From NCBI RefSeq assembly GCF_029871235.1, contig NZ_SSOM01000036.1, positions 1 to 64,000 of the forward strand: a stretch of 64,000 nucleotides of DNA, read 5' to 3'. Shown one piece after another: positions 18,519 through 28,672 of the stretch (position 1 is the first letter of the stretch; each line of letters opens with the position of its first letter). Origin of the DNA: Pseudomonas sp. BN411. GTDB lineage: Bacteria; Pseudomonadota; Gammaproteobacteria; Pseudomonadales; Pseudomonadaceae. The notes beneath the pieces were generated by a model. That model was not told the origin of the DNA. It did no database searches and worked only from the letters and a program-made list of their open reading frames with translations. Position numbers and translations under genes: made by a program.

Positions 18519-18734
18519 ATGAGCAGGATTCTTGCAGACATCATCAAGAGCAAATGGCGGGAGCTGGTGGGCAGTGCCAGGGTCGTATGGGATGAACTGA
18601 CCGTAGCCGAACTGATTGGCTCCGAAGGCGACACCCAGAAACTGGCCAACCTGATCCAGGAGCGCTACGAGATGACCCATGAAGAGGCCGAGAAGCAAGT
18701 GATCAGCTTTTTCGAGAGAAGCCGCACCCTCTAG
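18519..18734 (+). CDS. CsbD-family stress protein
   Basis: 71 residues with the CsbD/YjbJ pattern: IKSKWRELVGSARVVWDELT, then QKLANLIQERYEMTHEEAEKQV. CsbD proteins are small abundant stress-induced helical proteins; their molecular role is unclear. It is preceded by an operator-like palindrome and followed 44 bp later by another small gene, probably in the same transcript. A second, frameshifted CsbD-type gene lies at 37884. Confidence 0.85.
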   Translation: MSRILADIIKSKWRELVGSARVVWDELTVAELIGSEGDTQKLANLIQERYEMTHEEAEKQVISFFERSRTL

Positions 18735-18778
18735 CTGCCAGCACCACCTGAAGGACTAGCCTGGCAAAGGAGCTCACC

Positions 18779-19015
18779 ATGATCTCTGCATACTTCGTAG
18801 TTTCCAGGAGTTCCGGCAACATCATCCGGATCACTTGGCGCGAGCGTCCGCCAGACGATACTCCAACCGTTATCAATGTCCCGGTGTCGAGCTCCAGCCT
18901 GTTGCGCTATGAAGACTGCTACGCGTCCGGCGAGGATCTGATCAGCCTGCAAAGCGTCACCCGGCTGGCCAAGGCCAACAACGCCAAACCTCAGAATTCG
19001 TGCCGGATCGTCTGA
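18779..19015 (+). CDS. Small unknown protein (78 aa)
   Basis: Good RBS (AAAGGAG) before the ATG at 18779. Beta-rich sequence (MISAYFVVSRSSGNIIRITW), then a Ser-rich centre. It follows csbD closely, so is likely co-transcribed. No domain recognised. Confidence 0.55.
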   Translation: MISAYFVVSRSSGNIIRITWRERPPDDTPTVINVPVSSSSLLRYEDCYASGEDLISLQSVTRLAKANNAKPQNSCRIV

Positions 19016-19075
19016 TCCACGATTCGTCCCCAGCCATATCTCCCGGCCCGACACAGCGACGCAACGCTCACCTGT

Positions 19076-19089
19076 GTGCGCTAGCAGAC
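19076..19089 (+). promoter_or_regulatory. Island operator, site 5 (membrane protein and glucan synthase)
   Basis: GTGCG-CTAG-CAGAC followed by AGAC, 71 bp before the gene at 19161. The first arm is perfect and the second has two mismatches. It would drive the 127-aa membrane protein and the downstream glucan synthase. Confidence 0.5.
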
Positions 19090-19160
19090 AGACGCCCTCG
19101 GACACTCCACCCAGACTCGACAAGGCAACTCTGCACAGCACTTGGCCGGGGTGAGCCACG

Positions 19161-19544
19161 ATGAACATTTATTTGCCGAAGCGCAGCCAGCCTGCGCATC
19201 GGGCTGATCTGCTGATGAATGGCAGTGCAGCGATCGTGCTGACGGCCTTCCTGCTGTTCTCGGGCCCGCAAGATCCCTGGCTGGAAGGCTGTGTCCTGGC
19301 CATGATCGGCCTGGCGGCATGGGTTCCCATCAAGGCAATGCTGCGTCGATACACGCCATGGCCCCAGCAGTCGGGCGTGCGCGCGAGCATCCCGACGCTG
19401 TTGGCGAACTCCGCGCTGATCGGTGCGTTCCTGTTGATGCCCGTGGCGCTGGCACTGGCCCCCTGGAGCGCGGCCGCCTTCGGCACCGGCCTCCTGTGCA
19501 GCTTCCTGCTCGATCGCAGCCGCGACCAGCGGGCCGATCGCTGA
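19161..19544 (+). CDS. Small integral membrane protein (127 aa)
   Basis: Three to four hydrophobic segments: about residues 18-36 (MNGSAAIVLTAFLLFSG), 43-60 (GCVLAMIGLAAWVPIK), and 80-118 (ALIGAFLLMPVALALAP and following). No family recognised. Only 29 bp separate it from the cyclic glucan synthase gene, so it may assist synthesis or export of the glucan; this is inference from position. Confidence 0.65.
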   Translation: MNIYLPKRSQPAHRADLLMNGSAAIVLTAFLLFSGPQDPWLEGCVLAMIGLAAWVPIKAMLRRYTPWPQQSGVRASIPTLLANSALIGAFLLMPVALALAPWSAAAFGTGLLCSFLLDRSRDQRADR

Positions 19545-19573
19545 CACGGCGACCACTACCTCAGGCCTCCGGG

Positions 19574-22500
19574 ATGAACATTCTTCGTGCCCTGGCATCG
19601 CTCCGGCCCCCCAGCCTCAACGCCCTCCTCTCGCGCTGGCGAACGGCTTTCCGACAGTTCGAGTACGAGCCCGACTTGCGCTCGGACCTCTTCAGCGCGG
19701 AACAGATGGAGCAGCACGGCCCGCTCTTGGCCGGGCTGCACCGACTGAGCCCGCACCGGACCCCGGACGGGCTGTTGCAGCGGCTGGCCGACAACGAGGC
19801 GACCCTGGCCAGCAGTTGCCGAATCCTCACCGCCGCCTCGCTGTCCAGCCGACGCATCACGCCTGCCGGAGAATGGCTGCTGGACAACCACTATCTGATC
19901 GAAGAGCAGATCCGCACCGCACGCAAACACCTGCCCAAGGGGTACTGCCGCGAACTGCCGCACCTGGCCTCCGGCGGTTCCGAAGGACTGCCGCGGGTCT
20001 ATGACATTGCGCTGGAGACCATTTCCCACGGCGATGGGCGGGTGGACTGCGACAGCCTCAGCCGCTTCGTCACCGCCTACCAGGCCATGACGCCGCTCAA
20101 GCTCGGCGAACTCTGGGCCATTCCCATCATGCTGCGCCTGGCGCTGATCGAGAACTTGCGCCGCGTGGCCTCGCGCGTCATGGCCAACTGGGATGATCGC
20201 AACCTGGCCGATGACTGGGCCGATCGGCTGGCCGAGATCGCCGAGCAGGACCCCAAGAGCGTCGTGCTGACGGTGGCGGACATGGCACGTGCCGCGCCAC
20301 CGATGACCAGCTCTTTCGTCGCCGAGCTGGCCCGGCGACTTCAAGGCCAGAGCGCGGCGCTGGCATTGCCGCTCAGCTGGATCGAACAGCACCTGGCCGA
20401 ATCGGGGCTGAGCATCGAGCGCCTGGTATCGGCCGATGCCCAGCAGCAAGCCGCGGATCAGGTGGCGGTCAGCAACAGCATTGCCAGCCTGCGCCTGCTG
20501 TCAGCAACCAACTGGCAAGATTTCGTCGAGGCCATGAGCCACGTCGAACAGGCATTGCACGAAGACCCGGCCGGCGTGTACGGCGCCATGGAATTCGCCA
20601 CCCGCGACCTCTATCGGCATGTGGTGGAACACCTGGCCAAACACTGCGAAAGCTCGGAAACCACCGTAGTCCGTACCGCCCTCGATCTGGCAGGACGCGC
20701 CCCACCCGAGGAGATCGCCGGCCATGTCGGCTATTACCTGATCGACCAGGGACGGCCTGAACTCGAACAACGCCTGGCTGTAGGACTGACAGTCCGGGAA
20801 CGCTGGGAGCGCCTGTTGCAGAGTGCCCCCCTGCTCTTCTACCTGGGTCCGGTGGTGCTGCTGTCCCTGGGGTTGACCTGGCCCTTCATCCACTGGGCGC
20901 TGGCCAGCGCCCTGCCGTCCTTTGCAACGGCCCTGCTGGCCCTTTCAGCCTTCCTGATGGCGAGCCGGCTGGCGGTCAGCCTGGTGAACTGGCTGGTTAC
21001 CCTCACCGTGGCTCCGCACCAGCTCCCGCGGCTGGACTACAGCAAGGGACTCCCCGCCGAGGCACGAACCCTGGTGGTGGTACCCACCCTGATCGGCAGC
21101 GCCAGGGACATCGACGAGCTCTGCGAAGGCCTCGAAGTCCGCTTCCTGGCCAACCGCGACAACAACCTGCATTTCGCCTTGCTGAGCGATTTCCTGGATG
21201 CGAGCACCGAGGTCCAGGAACAGGATGCCGAGTTGCAGGCCCTGGCGCGGGAGCGCATCGAAGCGCTGAACCGCAAGTACCCCGACGCGGCCGTGGACAG
21301 GTTCTTCCTGTTCCATCGCGCGCGTCGCTGGAACCCCGCCGAAGGAGCCTGGATGGGCTTCGAGCGCAAGCGCGGCAAGATCTCCGAACTCAACGCCCTG
21401 TTGCGCGGCACCGGCCTGGAACGCTTCGCCCTGATCGTCGGCAGGATCGACATCCTCCGGCAGGTGAATTACGTCATCACCCTCGACACTGATACCCAGC
21501 TACCCCGCGATGCGGCGCGGCAGTTCGTCGGTACCCTGGCCCACCCGCTCAACCGCGCCCGTGTCGACCCCCAGGGGCAACGCATCATCGGTGGCTACGC
21601 CATCCTGCAACCACGGGTTGGCATCAGCCTGCCGAGTACCGCTCGCTCCGCCTACGCCCAACTGCTCGGCAGCGATGCCGGGGTCGACCCCTATACCCGC
21701 GCCGTGTCGGATGTGTACCAGGACCTGTTCCAGCAGGGTTCGTTCATTGGCAAGGGCATCTATGCGGTAGATGCCTTCGAGCGGTCCCTTAACGGCCACT
21801 TCCCCGATAACAGCATCCTCAGCCATGACCTGATCGAAGGCTGCTTCGCACGCTCAGGGTTGCTCAGCGACGTGCAGCTCTACGAGGAATTCCCGTCGCG
21901 CTACAGCAGCGACGTGAAACGCCGCCACCGCTGGATTCGCGGCGACTGGCAACTGCTGCCCTGGACCCTGCCCTGGGCACCGAACGCCCACGGTCGCCAC
22001 GAGCGCAACAACCTATCCGCCCTGTCGCGCTGGAAGATCGCCGATAACCTGCGACGCAGCCTGGAACCCGCCGCATTCCTGTCCATGTTCCTGGCGGGCT
22101 GGTTGTTGGTGGACCAGCCTCTGGCCTGGACCCTGGCGGTACTGGCCATCGGCATGCTCACGCCGCTGCTCGCCTCATTGCTCGATCTGCTGCGCAAGCC
22201 CCACGACATGTCATTGGCGCAGCACCTCACGACCACCCTGCGCGCCTCCTCCCAGCATTTTTCCCGCGCCTTGCTGAGCCTGGCCTGGTTGCCCCACGAG
22301 ACCCACTACAGCCTCGACGCCATCCTGCGCACCCTGTGGCGCCTATACGTCAGCAAATCCCGGCTGTTGCAGTGGAGCCCGTCACGGGAGGTCGAGCGAA
22401 CCAGCACCAATCACCTGAACGGCCTGTACCGGATGATGTGGATCGGCCCGGCGCTGGCCTTGCTGCTTGTGGCACCGCTGGTGATGAACCCCCTGGCCCT

Positions 22501-25500
22501 GGCGGCCGCTTCTCCCCTGCTGTTGCTGTGGCTGGCGAGCCCGGTTATCGCCTGGTGGCTGAGCAGGCCTTCAACGCCCAGGCGCTTTGCCCCATCAGCG
22601 GGAGACCTGCGTTTCCTGCGCAACCTGGCGCGCCAGACCTGGGCATTCTTCGACCAGCATGTCGGCCCCGAGGACAACTGGCTGCCACCCGACAATCTCC
22701 AGGAGCATCCCACCGCCACTCTCGCCCACCGCACGTCGCCAACCAACATAGGGGTCGCCATCCTGGCCAACCTGGCCGCCTATGACTTCGGCTACCTGAG
22801 CGCGGCGCGCCTGCTAAAGCGATGCGAACAGACCCTGGCCACCATGGCGGGCCTCGACCGCCATCGCCGGCACTTCTACAACTGGTACGACACCCTGACC
22901 CTGCAGCCCCTGGCCCCGCAATACGTATCGACCGTGGACAGCGGCAACCTGGCGGGCATGTTGCTCACCCTGAGCCCGGGGCTTCTGGCGCTGGCCGGCG
23001 ACTGCCCCTTCCAGCCAAGCCAGTTGCGCGGCCTCGAAGACACCCTCGATGTGCTGGAGGCCACCTACGCCGACGATGAGCACGCAAGGCCGGCCCTGCG
23101 CAGGCTTCGCGACATGCTGGATGCCGTACTGGCCGAACCGCCGACATCTCTGGCGGCAGCCGTCGGCTGCCTGCAAACGCTGCGCGACCGCGCGGAGGAG
23201 CTGGCGACGGCCAGCGAAGCCGCCCCCGGCAGCGATGCCGCGTTCTGGTTGAAAGCCCTGCGCGTGCAGTGTGCGGAGCAGCATGACCAGCTGCGCCTCT
23301 GCCTGCTGCCCAGCTCGGATGATGAGGCCGCCAGCACAAACCTCATGCCCCTGCCCTCCTGGCGCCAGCTCGCCCAACTCGACGCCGGGCTGTGGCCGGA
23401 ATCAATGCTCGACCGCGTCCTTGCAGTTCGCCGTCATGCAGCCGCACGGATCAGCGATGCCGAGCGCCTGGCGGAAACAGCGGCAGGTCTGGCGAAAATG
23501 GATTTCGGTTTCCTCTACGACAGTGAGCGCAATCTGTTCTGCATCGGCTACAACGTCGACGAGCGCCGCCTGGATGCCAGCTACTACGACCTGCTCGCGT
23601 CCGAGGCGAGGCTGAGCACCTTCGTGGCCATCGCCCAGGGCCAGTTGCCCCAGGCCAGCTGGTTCAGCCTCGGCCGGTTGCTCACCAGCACCCGTGGCGT
23701 ACCGGTGCTGCTGTCCTGGTCCGGCTCGATGTTCGAGTACCTGATGCCGCTGTTGGTGATGCCCAGATACGAAGGCACCCTGCTCGACCAGACCTGCTGC
23801 GCCGCCGTCGCCCGGCAGATCGAGTACGGCCAGCAGATGGGGCTTCCCTGGGGCGTCTCGGAATCCGGCTACAACACCCTGGACGCGCACTTCAACTACC
23901 AGTACCGAGCCTTCGGAGTGCCTGGCCTGGGGCTCAAACGAGGCCTGGGTGACGACATGGTGGTAGCGCCCTACGCCTCGGCACTCGCCCTGCTGGTGGC
24001 CCCGGAGCCGGCCTGCCGGAATCTGCAAACCTTGGCGGCACAAGGCCTGGCCGGACGTTACGGCCTGTACGAAGCCATCGACTTCACCCAGGCGCGCATT
24101 CCGCTCGGACAAAGTTCCGCGGTGGTTCGCTCGTTCATGGCCCACCACCAGGGCATGAGCTTGCTGGCACTGGCCAGCCTGCTGCTGGAGCGCCCCATGC
24201 AGAAGCGCTTCGAGTCGGATCCGCAGTTCCAGGCGAGCGCATTGCTTCTGCAGGAACGCGTGCCCAGGAGCGCACAGGAATACCAGTACATCCAGGACCT
24301 CCAGGCCAGCAGCACCGCCACCCGGACCATCGAAAACAGGCTGCGGGTATACGCCGATCCGGGACGCCGTCATCCCGCCGTGCAATTGCTTTCCAATGGT
24401 CGCTACCACGTGATGGTCAGCAGCGCCGGCGGTGGTTACAGCCGCTGGCGCGAGCTGGCCGTGACCCGCTGGCATGAGGACGCCACCTGCGATGACTGGG
24501 GCATGTTCTGCTACCTGCGCGATATCGCCAGTGGCGAGTTCTGGTCCACCGCACACCAGCCGACGCTGAAGCGTCCGGACCACCACGAAGCCATCTTCTC
24601 CGACGCCCGCGCGGAGTTCCGCGTTCGCCACCGGGACTTCGACGCCCACAGCGAAATCGTCGTATCCCCGGAAGATGACATCGAACTGCGACGGATCACC
24701 CTGACCAACCGTGCCCGTACGCGGCGCAGCATCGAGCTCACCAGCTACGCCGAAGTGGTATTGGCGTCGGCCGTCAGCGATGCGCTGCACCGTGCATTCA
24801 GCAACCTCTTCGTGCAGACGGAATTACTCAAGCCGTTGCAGGCGATCCTCTGCACGCGTCGGCCGCGTTCGAGCGAGGAACAGGCGCCCTGGTTCTGCCA
24901 CCTGATGGCGGTCCATGGAGCAGACCTCGATAGCATTTCCTACGAGACCGACCGCGCGCGCTTCATTGGTCGAGGTCGCGGCCTGGTTCACCCGACGGCC
25001 ATGGATGCCGGCGCGGAGATACTGGGTGGGACCTCTGGCCCGGTGCTCGACCCTATTGTCGCGATCCGCTGCCGCGTCACTCTCGATGCGGGCCAGGCCG
25101 CCACCATCGACCTGATCAGCGGCATCAGCGAAAGCCGCGAGGGCTGCCTGCAACTGATAGACAAATACCGTGACCGCCACCTCGCCGACCGGGTCTTCGA
25201 CCTCGCCTGGACCCACAGCCAGGTGCTGCTTCGCCAGCTCAACGCATCCTTGGCCGACGCCTGGCTCTACGAGCAGATGGCCGCCTCCATCCTCTACGCC
25301 AATGCCGCGCTGAGGGCGAAGAACGGCGCCCTGACCAGCAATCAGCGCAACCAAACCGGCCTGTGGGGCCAGGCGATTTCCGGTGACCTCCCGATCGTGC
25401 TGGTGCAGATCGCCGATGCAATCAACATCGAGCTGGTGCGCCAGTTGGTTCAGGCTCATGCCTATTGGCGGCAAAAGGGCCTGGCGGTAGATCTGGTGAT

Positions 25501-28285
25501 CTGGAACGAAGACAGCGCCGGATACCGGCAGCAACTGCAAGACCTGATCATGGGCCTGATCACCTCCGGCGCCGAAGCCAGCCTGATCGACCGATCGGGT
25601 GGGATTTTCGTACGGCCGGCGCAACAGCTGTCGCAGGAAGATCGCACCCTGATCAAGGCGGTTGCGCGGATCATCCTCAGCGACACAGCCGGCACCTTGC
25701 ACGACCAGATCCTTCGCCGGCAGCCCAAGGCGCCGTGGCCGCGCTTCGACCCCAACCTCATACTCCCGCCGGCACAGCCTCCGATACCGGCAGCCGGCGC
25801 TGCCGATCCTGCCCTGTGCCTGGCCAACGCCTATGGCGGCTTCAGTCGCGACGGCAGCGAGTACGTACTCAAGCTGGAACCCGGTGTCGCCACCCCGGCC
25901 CCCTGGGTGAATGTGCTGGCGAATCCGCAGTTCGGCACCGTCATCTCGGAAAGCGGAAGCGCCTACACTTGGAACCTGAACGCCCACGAATTCCGCCTGA
26001 CGCCCTGGCAGAACGATGCGGTCCGTGATGCCAGTGGCGAGGCCCTTTACCTGCGCGACGATGAGACCGGCCACTACTGGTCAGCCACCCCCTTGCCCAG
26101 ACACGGCAACGGCCCGTACGTGATACGCCACGGCTTTGGCTACAGCTGCTTCGAGCATCGCGAAGAAGGTATCGAAAGCGAACTCTGGGTCTACGTGGCA
26201 CTCGACACGCCGATCAAGTACTCCCTGCTGAAAGTCCGCAACCTGTCCGGGCACCCCCGAAAGCTGTCCATCACCGGCTATGTCGAATGGGTGTTGGGCG
26301 ATCTGCGGGACAAGACGGCGATGCACCTGGTCACTGAGGTCCACAACGGCACTGGCGCGCTGCTCGCGCGCAATCCCTATTCGATGGAGTTCCCGGGGCG
26401 GGTAGCCTTCTTCGCGATGGACCCGCCCTGTCGTAGCCACACCGCGGACCGCAGCGAGTTCATCGGCCGCAACGGCAACCTCCAGGCGCCGGCCGCTATG
26501 ACGCAGAAGCAGCTCCTCGGGCACTGTGGTGGCGGCCTCGACCCCTGCGCAGCCCTCCAGACCGGTATCGATCTCGCCCCCGGAGCCTCACGCGAGCTGG
26601 TGTTCTGTCTGGGCGCCGCGCAAGACACCGGAGCCGCCGTGGGCCTTCTGCGCAACGCCCTCAGCCCTGTCGCGGCCCATGCCGCCTTGCGGGCGGTACG
26701 CGAGCACTGGCGCGAAACCCTGGGCCAGGTGCGCGTGGAAACGGCGGAGCCCGCGGTGGATCTGATGCTCAACGGCTGGCTGCTGTACCAGGTCATTGCC
26801 TCGCGCTTCCTGGCGCGTAGCGGTTTTTACCAGTCTGGCGGCGCCTACGGCTTCCGTGACCAGTTGCAGGACAGCATGGCCATGTTGCATACGGCCCCGC
26901 AAAGCGCACGCCAGCACCTGTTGCTGTGCGCCGCCCATCAATTCGTGGAAGGCGATGTGCAGCACTGGTGGCACCCGCCTTTCGACCGAGGCGTACGCAC
27001 GCGCTGCTCGGACGACTACCTGTGGCTGCCCCTGGCCGTCAGCCGTTACGTGCGGCTGACCGGCGACCGGACCGTGCTCGACGAGCCGGTAAGCTACCTC
27101 GAAGGCCGGGAACTGAATACCGGCGAGGAGTCCTACTACGACCTGCCGGAGCGCTCGACGCTGCAGGAAAGCCTCTACCAGCATTGCCTGCGGGCCCTGG
27201 AGTGCGGCATGGCCCGAGGTTCTCACGGCCTGCCGCTGATAGGCAGCGGCGACTGGAACGACGGCATGAACCGGATCGGCGTCCTGGGTCAGGGCGAAAG
27301 CGTCTGGCTGGGCTTCTTCCAGCACGCGGTGCTGGAACAGTTCGCGGCCATCGCACTGGATCATGACGATGCCGCCTTTTCCGTACGCTGCAACGCGCAG
27401 GCCGCGGAACTGCGCGTAAACCTCGAGCAGCACGGCTGGGATGGTGCCTGGTATCGACGGGCTTACTTCGACGATGGTTCCGCCCTGGGTTCGGCTTCCA
27501 ACGACGAGTGCCGAATCGACTCCATTGCCCAGAGCTGGTCAGTGCTTTCGGGCGTAGCCCCTTACGAGCGGCGGCGCCAGGCAATGGACTCGCTGTTCGA
27601 GCACCTGGTGCGCCGAGATTCCCACCTGATCCTGCTGCTTACGCCGCCTTTCGAACGTTCACTGCCCGACCCCGGCTATATCAAGGGCTACGTCTCCGGC
27701 GTGCGCGAGAACGGTGGCCAGTACACCCATGCCGCGGTCTGGGCGAGCATGGCCTTCGCCGAGATGGGCGACGGCGCGCGGGCCTGGGAGCTGCTGGACA
27801 TGATCAACCCGGTGAGCCACGGGCTCGCTGACGCTATCGAGACTTACAAGGTCGAGCCCTACGTACTGGCGGCCGATGTCTATGCCATGGCCCCGCACGA
27901 AGGTCGCGGCGGCTGGAGCTGGTATACCGGTGCCGCCGGCTGGATGTATCGCCTCATCCTCGAGTCACTGCTTGGCGTGCAACGCGAAGGTGCGAGCCTG
28001 CGCTTCGCGCCCGTGCTGCCGGCCGCCTGGCCGGGCTACAGGCTGCGCTACCGCTTCGGCTCGACGCTGTATCACATCGACCTGGTGCAGACCGACAGCG
28101 TAGCGGGCGGTCAGCAGGTCAGCCTCGATGGCGAAAGGCTCGAAGATCGCCGGGTGCCCCTGGTGGACGATGGCCAGGACCACCATGTCGAAGTCCACTG
28201 CCAACCCTGCGGGCCGGCGCAGCCCCGGGCCTGGCCCGAGAACGCCATTGCGCAGGTGCCGGGGCGCACGGACGGCACGGCATAG
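19574..28285 (+). CDS. Cyclic beta-(1,2)-glucan synthase (NdvB/ChvB/Cgs type)
   Basis: 2903-residue giant, close to the 2800-2900 usual for rhizobial NdvB and Brucella Cgs. Order of parts: N-terminal helical region; membrane segments at about 420-490; GT84 glucosyltransferase domain (VVVPTLIGSARDIDELCEGL; DTDTQLPRDAARQFV at about 637 with the D-x-D; RHRWIRGDWQLLPW); more membrane helices at about 830-1000; two carbohydrate-binding beta domains; and a C-terminal GH94 phosphorylase domain (DQLQDSMAMLH; GSGDWNDGMNRIG at about 2558) that sets ring size. Periplasmic cyclic glucans serve osmoadaptation and host interaction. The ATG at 19574 removes an 85-codon spurious extension. It appears full-length. 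Confidence 0.92.
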   Translation: MNILRALASLRPPSLNALLSRWRTAFRQFEYEPDLRSDLFSAEQMEQHGPLLAGLHRLSPHRTPDGLLQRLADNEATLASSCRILTAASLSSRRITPAGEWLLDNHYLIEEQIRTARKHLPKGYCRELPHLASGGSEGLPRVYDIALETISHGDGRVDCDSLSRFVTAYQAMTPLKLGELWAIPIMLRLALIENLRRVASRVMANWDDRNLADDWADRLAEIAEQDPKSVVLTVADMARAAPPMTSSFVAELARRLQGQSAALALPLSWIEQHLAESGLSIERLVSADAQQQAADQVAVSNSIASLRLLSATNWQDFVEAMSHVEQALHEDPAGVYGAMEFATRDLYRHVVEHLAKHCESSETTVVRTALDLAGRAPPEEIAGHVGYYLIDQGRPELEQRLAVGLTVRERWERLLQSAPLLFYLGPVVLLSLGLTWPFIHWALASALPSFATALLALSAFLMASRLAVSLVNWLVTLTVAPHQLPRLDYSKGLPAEARTLVVVPTLIGSARDIDELCEGLEVRFLANRDNNLHFALLSDFLDASTEVQEQDAELQALARERIEALNRKYPDAAVDRFFLFHRARRWNPAEGAWMGFERKRGKISELNALLRGTGLERFALIVGRIDILRQVNYVITLDTDTQLPRDAARQFVGTLAHPLNRARVDPQGQRIIGGYAILQPRVGISLPSTARSAYAQLLGSDAGVDPYTRAVSDVYQDLFQQGSFIGKGIYAVDAFERSLNGHFPDNSILSHDLIEGCFARSGLLSDVQLYEEFPSRYSSDVKRRHRWIRGDWQLLPWTLPWAPNAHGRHERNNLSALSRWKIADNLRRSLEPAAFLSMFLAGWLLVDQPLAWTLAVLAIGMLTPLLASLLDLLRKPHDMSLAQHLTTTLRASSQHFSRALLSLAWLPHETHYSLDAILRTLWRLYVSKSRLLQWSPSREVERTSTNHLNGLYRMMWIGPALALLLVAPLVMNPLALAAASPLLLLWLASPVIAWWLSRPSTPRRFAPSAGDLRFLRNLARQTWAFFDQHVGPEDNWLPPDNLQEHPTATLAHRTSPTNIGVAILANLAAYDFGYLSAARLLKRCEQTLATMAGLDRHRRHFYNWYDTLTLQPLAPQYVSTVDSGNLAGMLLTLSPGLLALAGDCPFQPSQLRGLEDTLDVLEATYADDEHARPALRRLRDMLDAVLAEPPTSLAAAVGCLQTLRDRAEELATASEAAPGSDAAFWLKALRVQCAEQHDQLRLCLLPSSDDEAASTNLMPLPSWRQLAQLDAGLWPESMLDRVLAVRRHAAARISDAERLAETAAGLAKMDFGFLYDSERNLFCIGYNVDERRLDASYYDLLASEARLSTFVAIAQGQLPQASWFSLGRLLTSTRGVPVLLSWSGSMFEYLMPLLVMPRYEGTLLDQTCCAAVARQIEYGQQMGLPWGVSESGYNTLDAHFNYQYRAFGVPGLGLKRGLGDDMVVAPYASALALLVAPEPACRNLQTLAAQGLAGRYGLYEAIDFTQARIPLGQSSAVVRSFMAHHQGMSLLALASLLLERPMQKRFESDPQFQASALLLQERVPRSAQEYQYIQDLQASSTATRTIENRLRVYADPGRRHPAVQLLSNGRYHVMVSSAGGGYSRWRELAVTRWHEDATCDDWGMFCYLRDIASGEFWSTAHQPTLKRPDHHEAIFSDARAEFRVRHRDFDAHSEIVVSPEDDIELRRITLTNRARTRRSIELTSYAEVVLASAVSDALHRAFSNLFVQTELLKPLQAILCTRRPRSSEEQAPWFCHLMAVHGADLDSISYETDRARFIGRGRGLVHPTAMDAGAEILGGTSGPVLDPIVAIRCRVTLDAGQAATIDLISGISESREGCLQLIDKYRDRHLADRVFDLAWTHSQVLLRQLNASLADAWLYEQMAASILYANAALRAKNGALTSNQRNQTGLWGQAISGDLPIVLVQIADAINIELVRQLVQAHAYWRQKGLAVDLVIWNEDSAGYRQQLQDLIMGLITSGAEASLIDRSGGIFVRPAQQLSQEDRTLIKAVARIILSDTAGTLHDQILRRQPKAPWPRFDPNLILPPAQPPIPAAGAADPALCLANAYGGFSRDGSEYVLKLEPGVATPAPWVNVLANPQFGTVISESGSAYTWNLNAHEFRLTPWQNDAVRDASGEALYLRDDETGHYWSATPLPRHGNGPYVIRHGFGYSCFEHREEGIESELWVYVALDTPIKYSLLKVRNLSGHPRKLSITGYVEWVLGDLRDKTAMHLVTEVHNGTGALLARNPYSMEFPGRVAFFAMDPPCRSHTADRSEFIGRNGNLQAPAAMTQKQLLGHCGGGLDPCAALQTGIDLAPGASRELVFCLGAAQDTGAAVGLLRNALSPVAAHAALRAVREHWRETLGQVRVETAEPAVDLMLNGWLLYQVIASRFLARSGFYQSGGAYGFRDQLQDSMAMLHTAPQSARQHLLLCAAHQFVEGDVQHWWHPPFDRGVRTRCSDDYLWLPLAVSRYVRLTGDRTVLDEPVSYLEGRELNTGEESYYDLPERSTLQESLYQHCLRALECGMARGSHGLPLIGSGDWNDGMNRIGVLGQGESVWLGFFQHAVLEQFAAIALDHDDAAFSVRCNAQAAELRVNLEQHGWDGAWYRRAYFDDGSALGSASNDECRIDSIAQSWSVLSGVAPYERRRQAMDSLFEHLVRRDSHLILLLTPPFERSLPDPGYIKGYVSGVRENGGQYTHAAVWASMAFAEMGDGARAWELLDMINPVSHGLADAIETYKVEPYVLAADVYAMAPHEGRGGWSWYTGAAGWMYRLILESLLGVQREGASLRFAPVLPAAWPGYRLRYRFGSTLYHIDLVQTDSVAGGQQVSLDGERLEDRRVPLVDDGQDHHVEVHCQPCGPAQPRAWPENAIAQVPGRTDGTA

Positions 28286-28440
28286 CCGCCGGCAGGCGAA
28301 TGGCTGCCGCTCGTAAAGCGAGAAAGTGGAAGGATCAGGTGGAATCCGGGCGCCAGGAGGGTTGGCCCCTGTGCGAGGCCCTGGCAGCCGGATTACACAG
28401 GCTCAGTGGCAAGAAGCTCGTTGAGCGCCTTGCGCCAAGG

Positions 28441-28587
28441 TCACGAACGCCGCCCCTGAATGAACTGGAGCAGGAACAGCACGATCGCTGCGACCAGGAG
28501 GATATGGATCAACCCCCCCATGGAGTAGGACGTGACCAGTCCCAGCACCTATAGAACCAACAACACCACAACAAGGGCTTGGAGCAT
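28441..28587 (-). pseudogene. lmo0937-type mini membrane protein with amber codon, copy 1
   Basis: Reads MLQALVVVLLVL, TAG, then VLGLVTSYSMGGLIHILLVA and a basic end GRRS. The intact copies (34548-34694 and 38630-38776) have Trp at the stop position, so a TGG to TAG change is inferred. All three are 48 codons long with two hydrophobic helices. RBS AAGGAG and an operator-like palindrome are intact. Confidence 0.75.
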
Positions 28588-28658
28588 TTCGGTTCTCCTT
28601 CAGCAACACGGCAATGATCTGCCTGCCTACAGGCTGCTCCAAAGCCGGCGGCCAGTCT

Positions 28659-28672
28659 GTATGGCAACGCAC
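28659..28672 (-). promoter_or_regulatory. Island operator, site 6
   Basis: GTGCG-TTGC-CATAC followed by AGAC, 72 bp before the mini membrane pseudogene. The downstream sequence AGAC-GG-C matches the operator of the intact copy at 38848. Confidence 0.65.
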
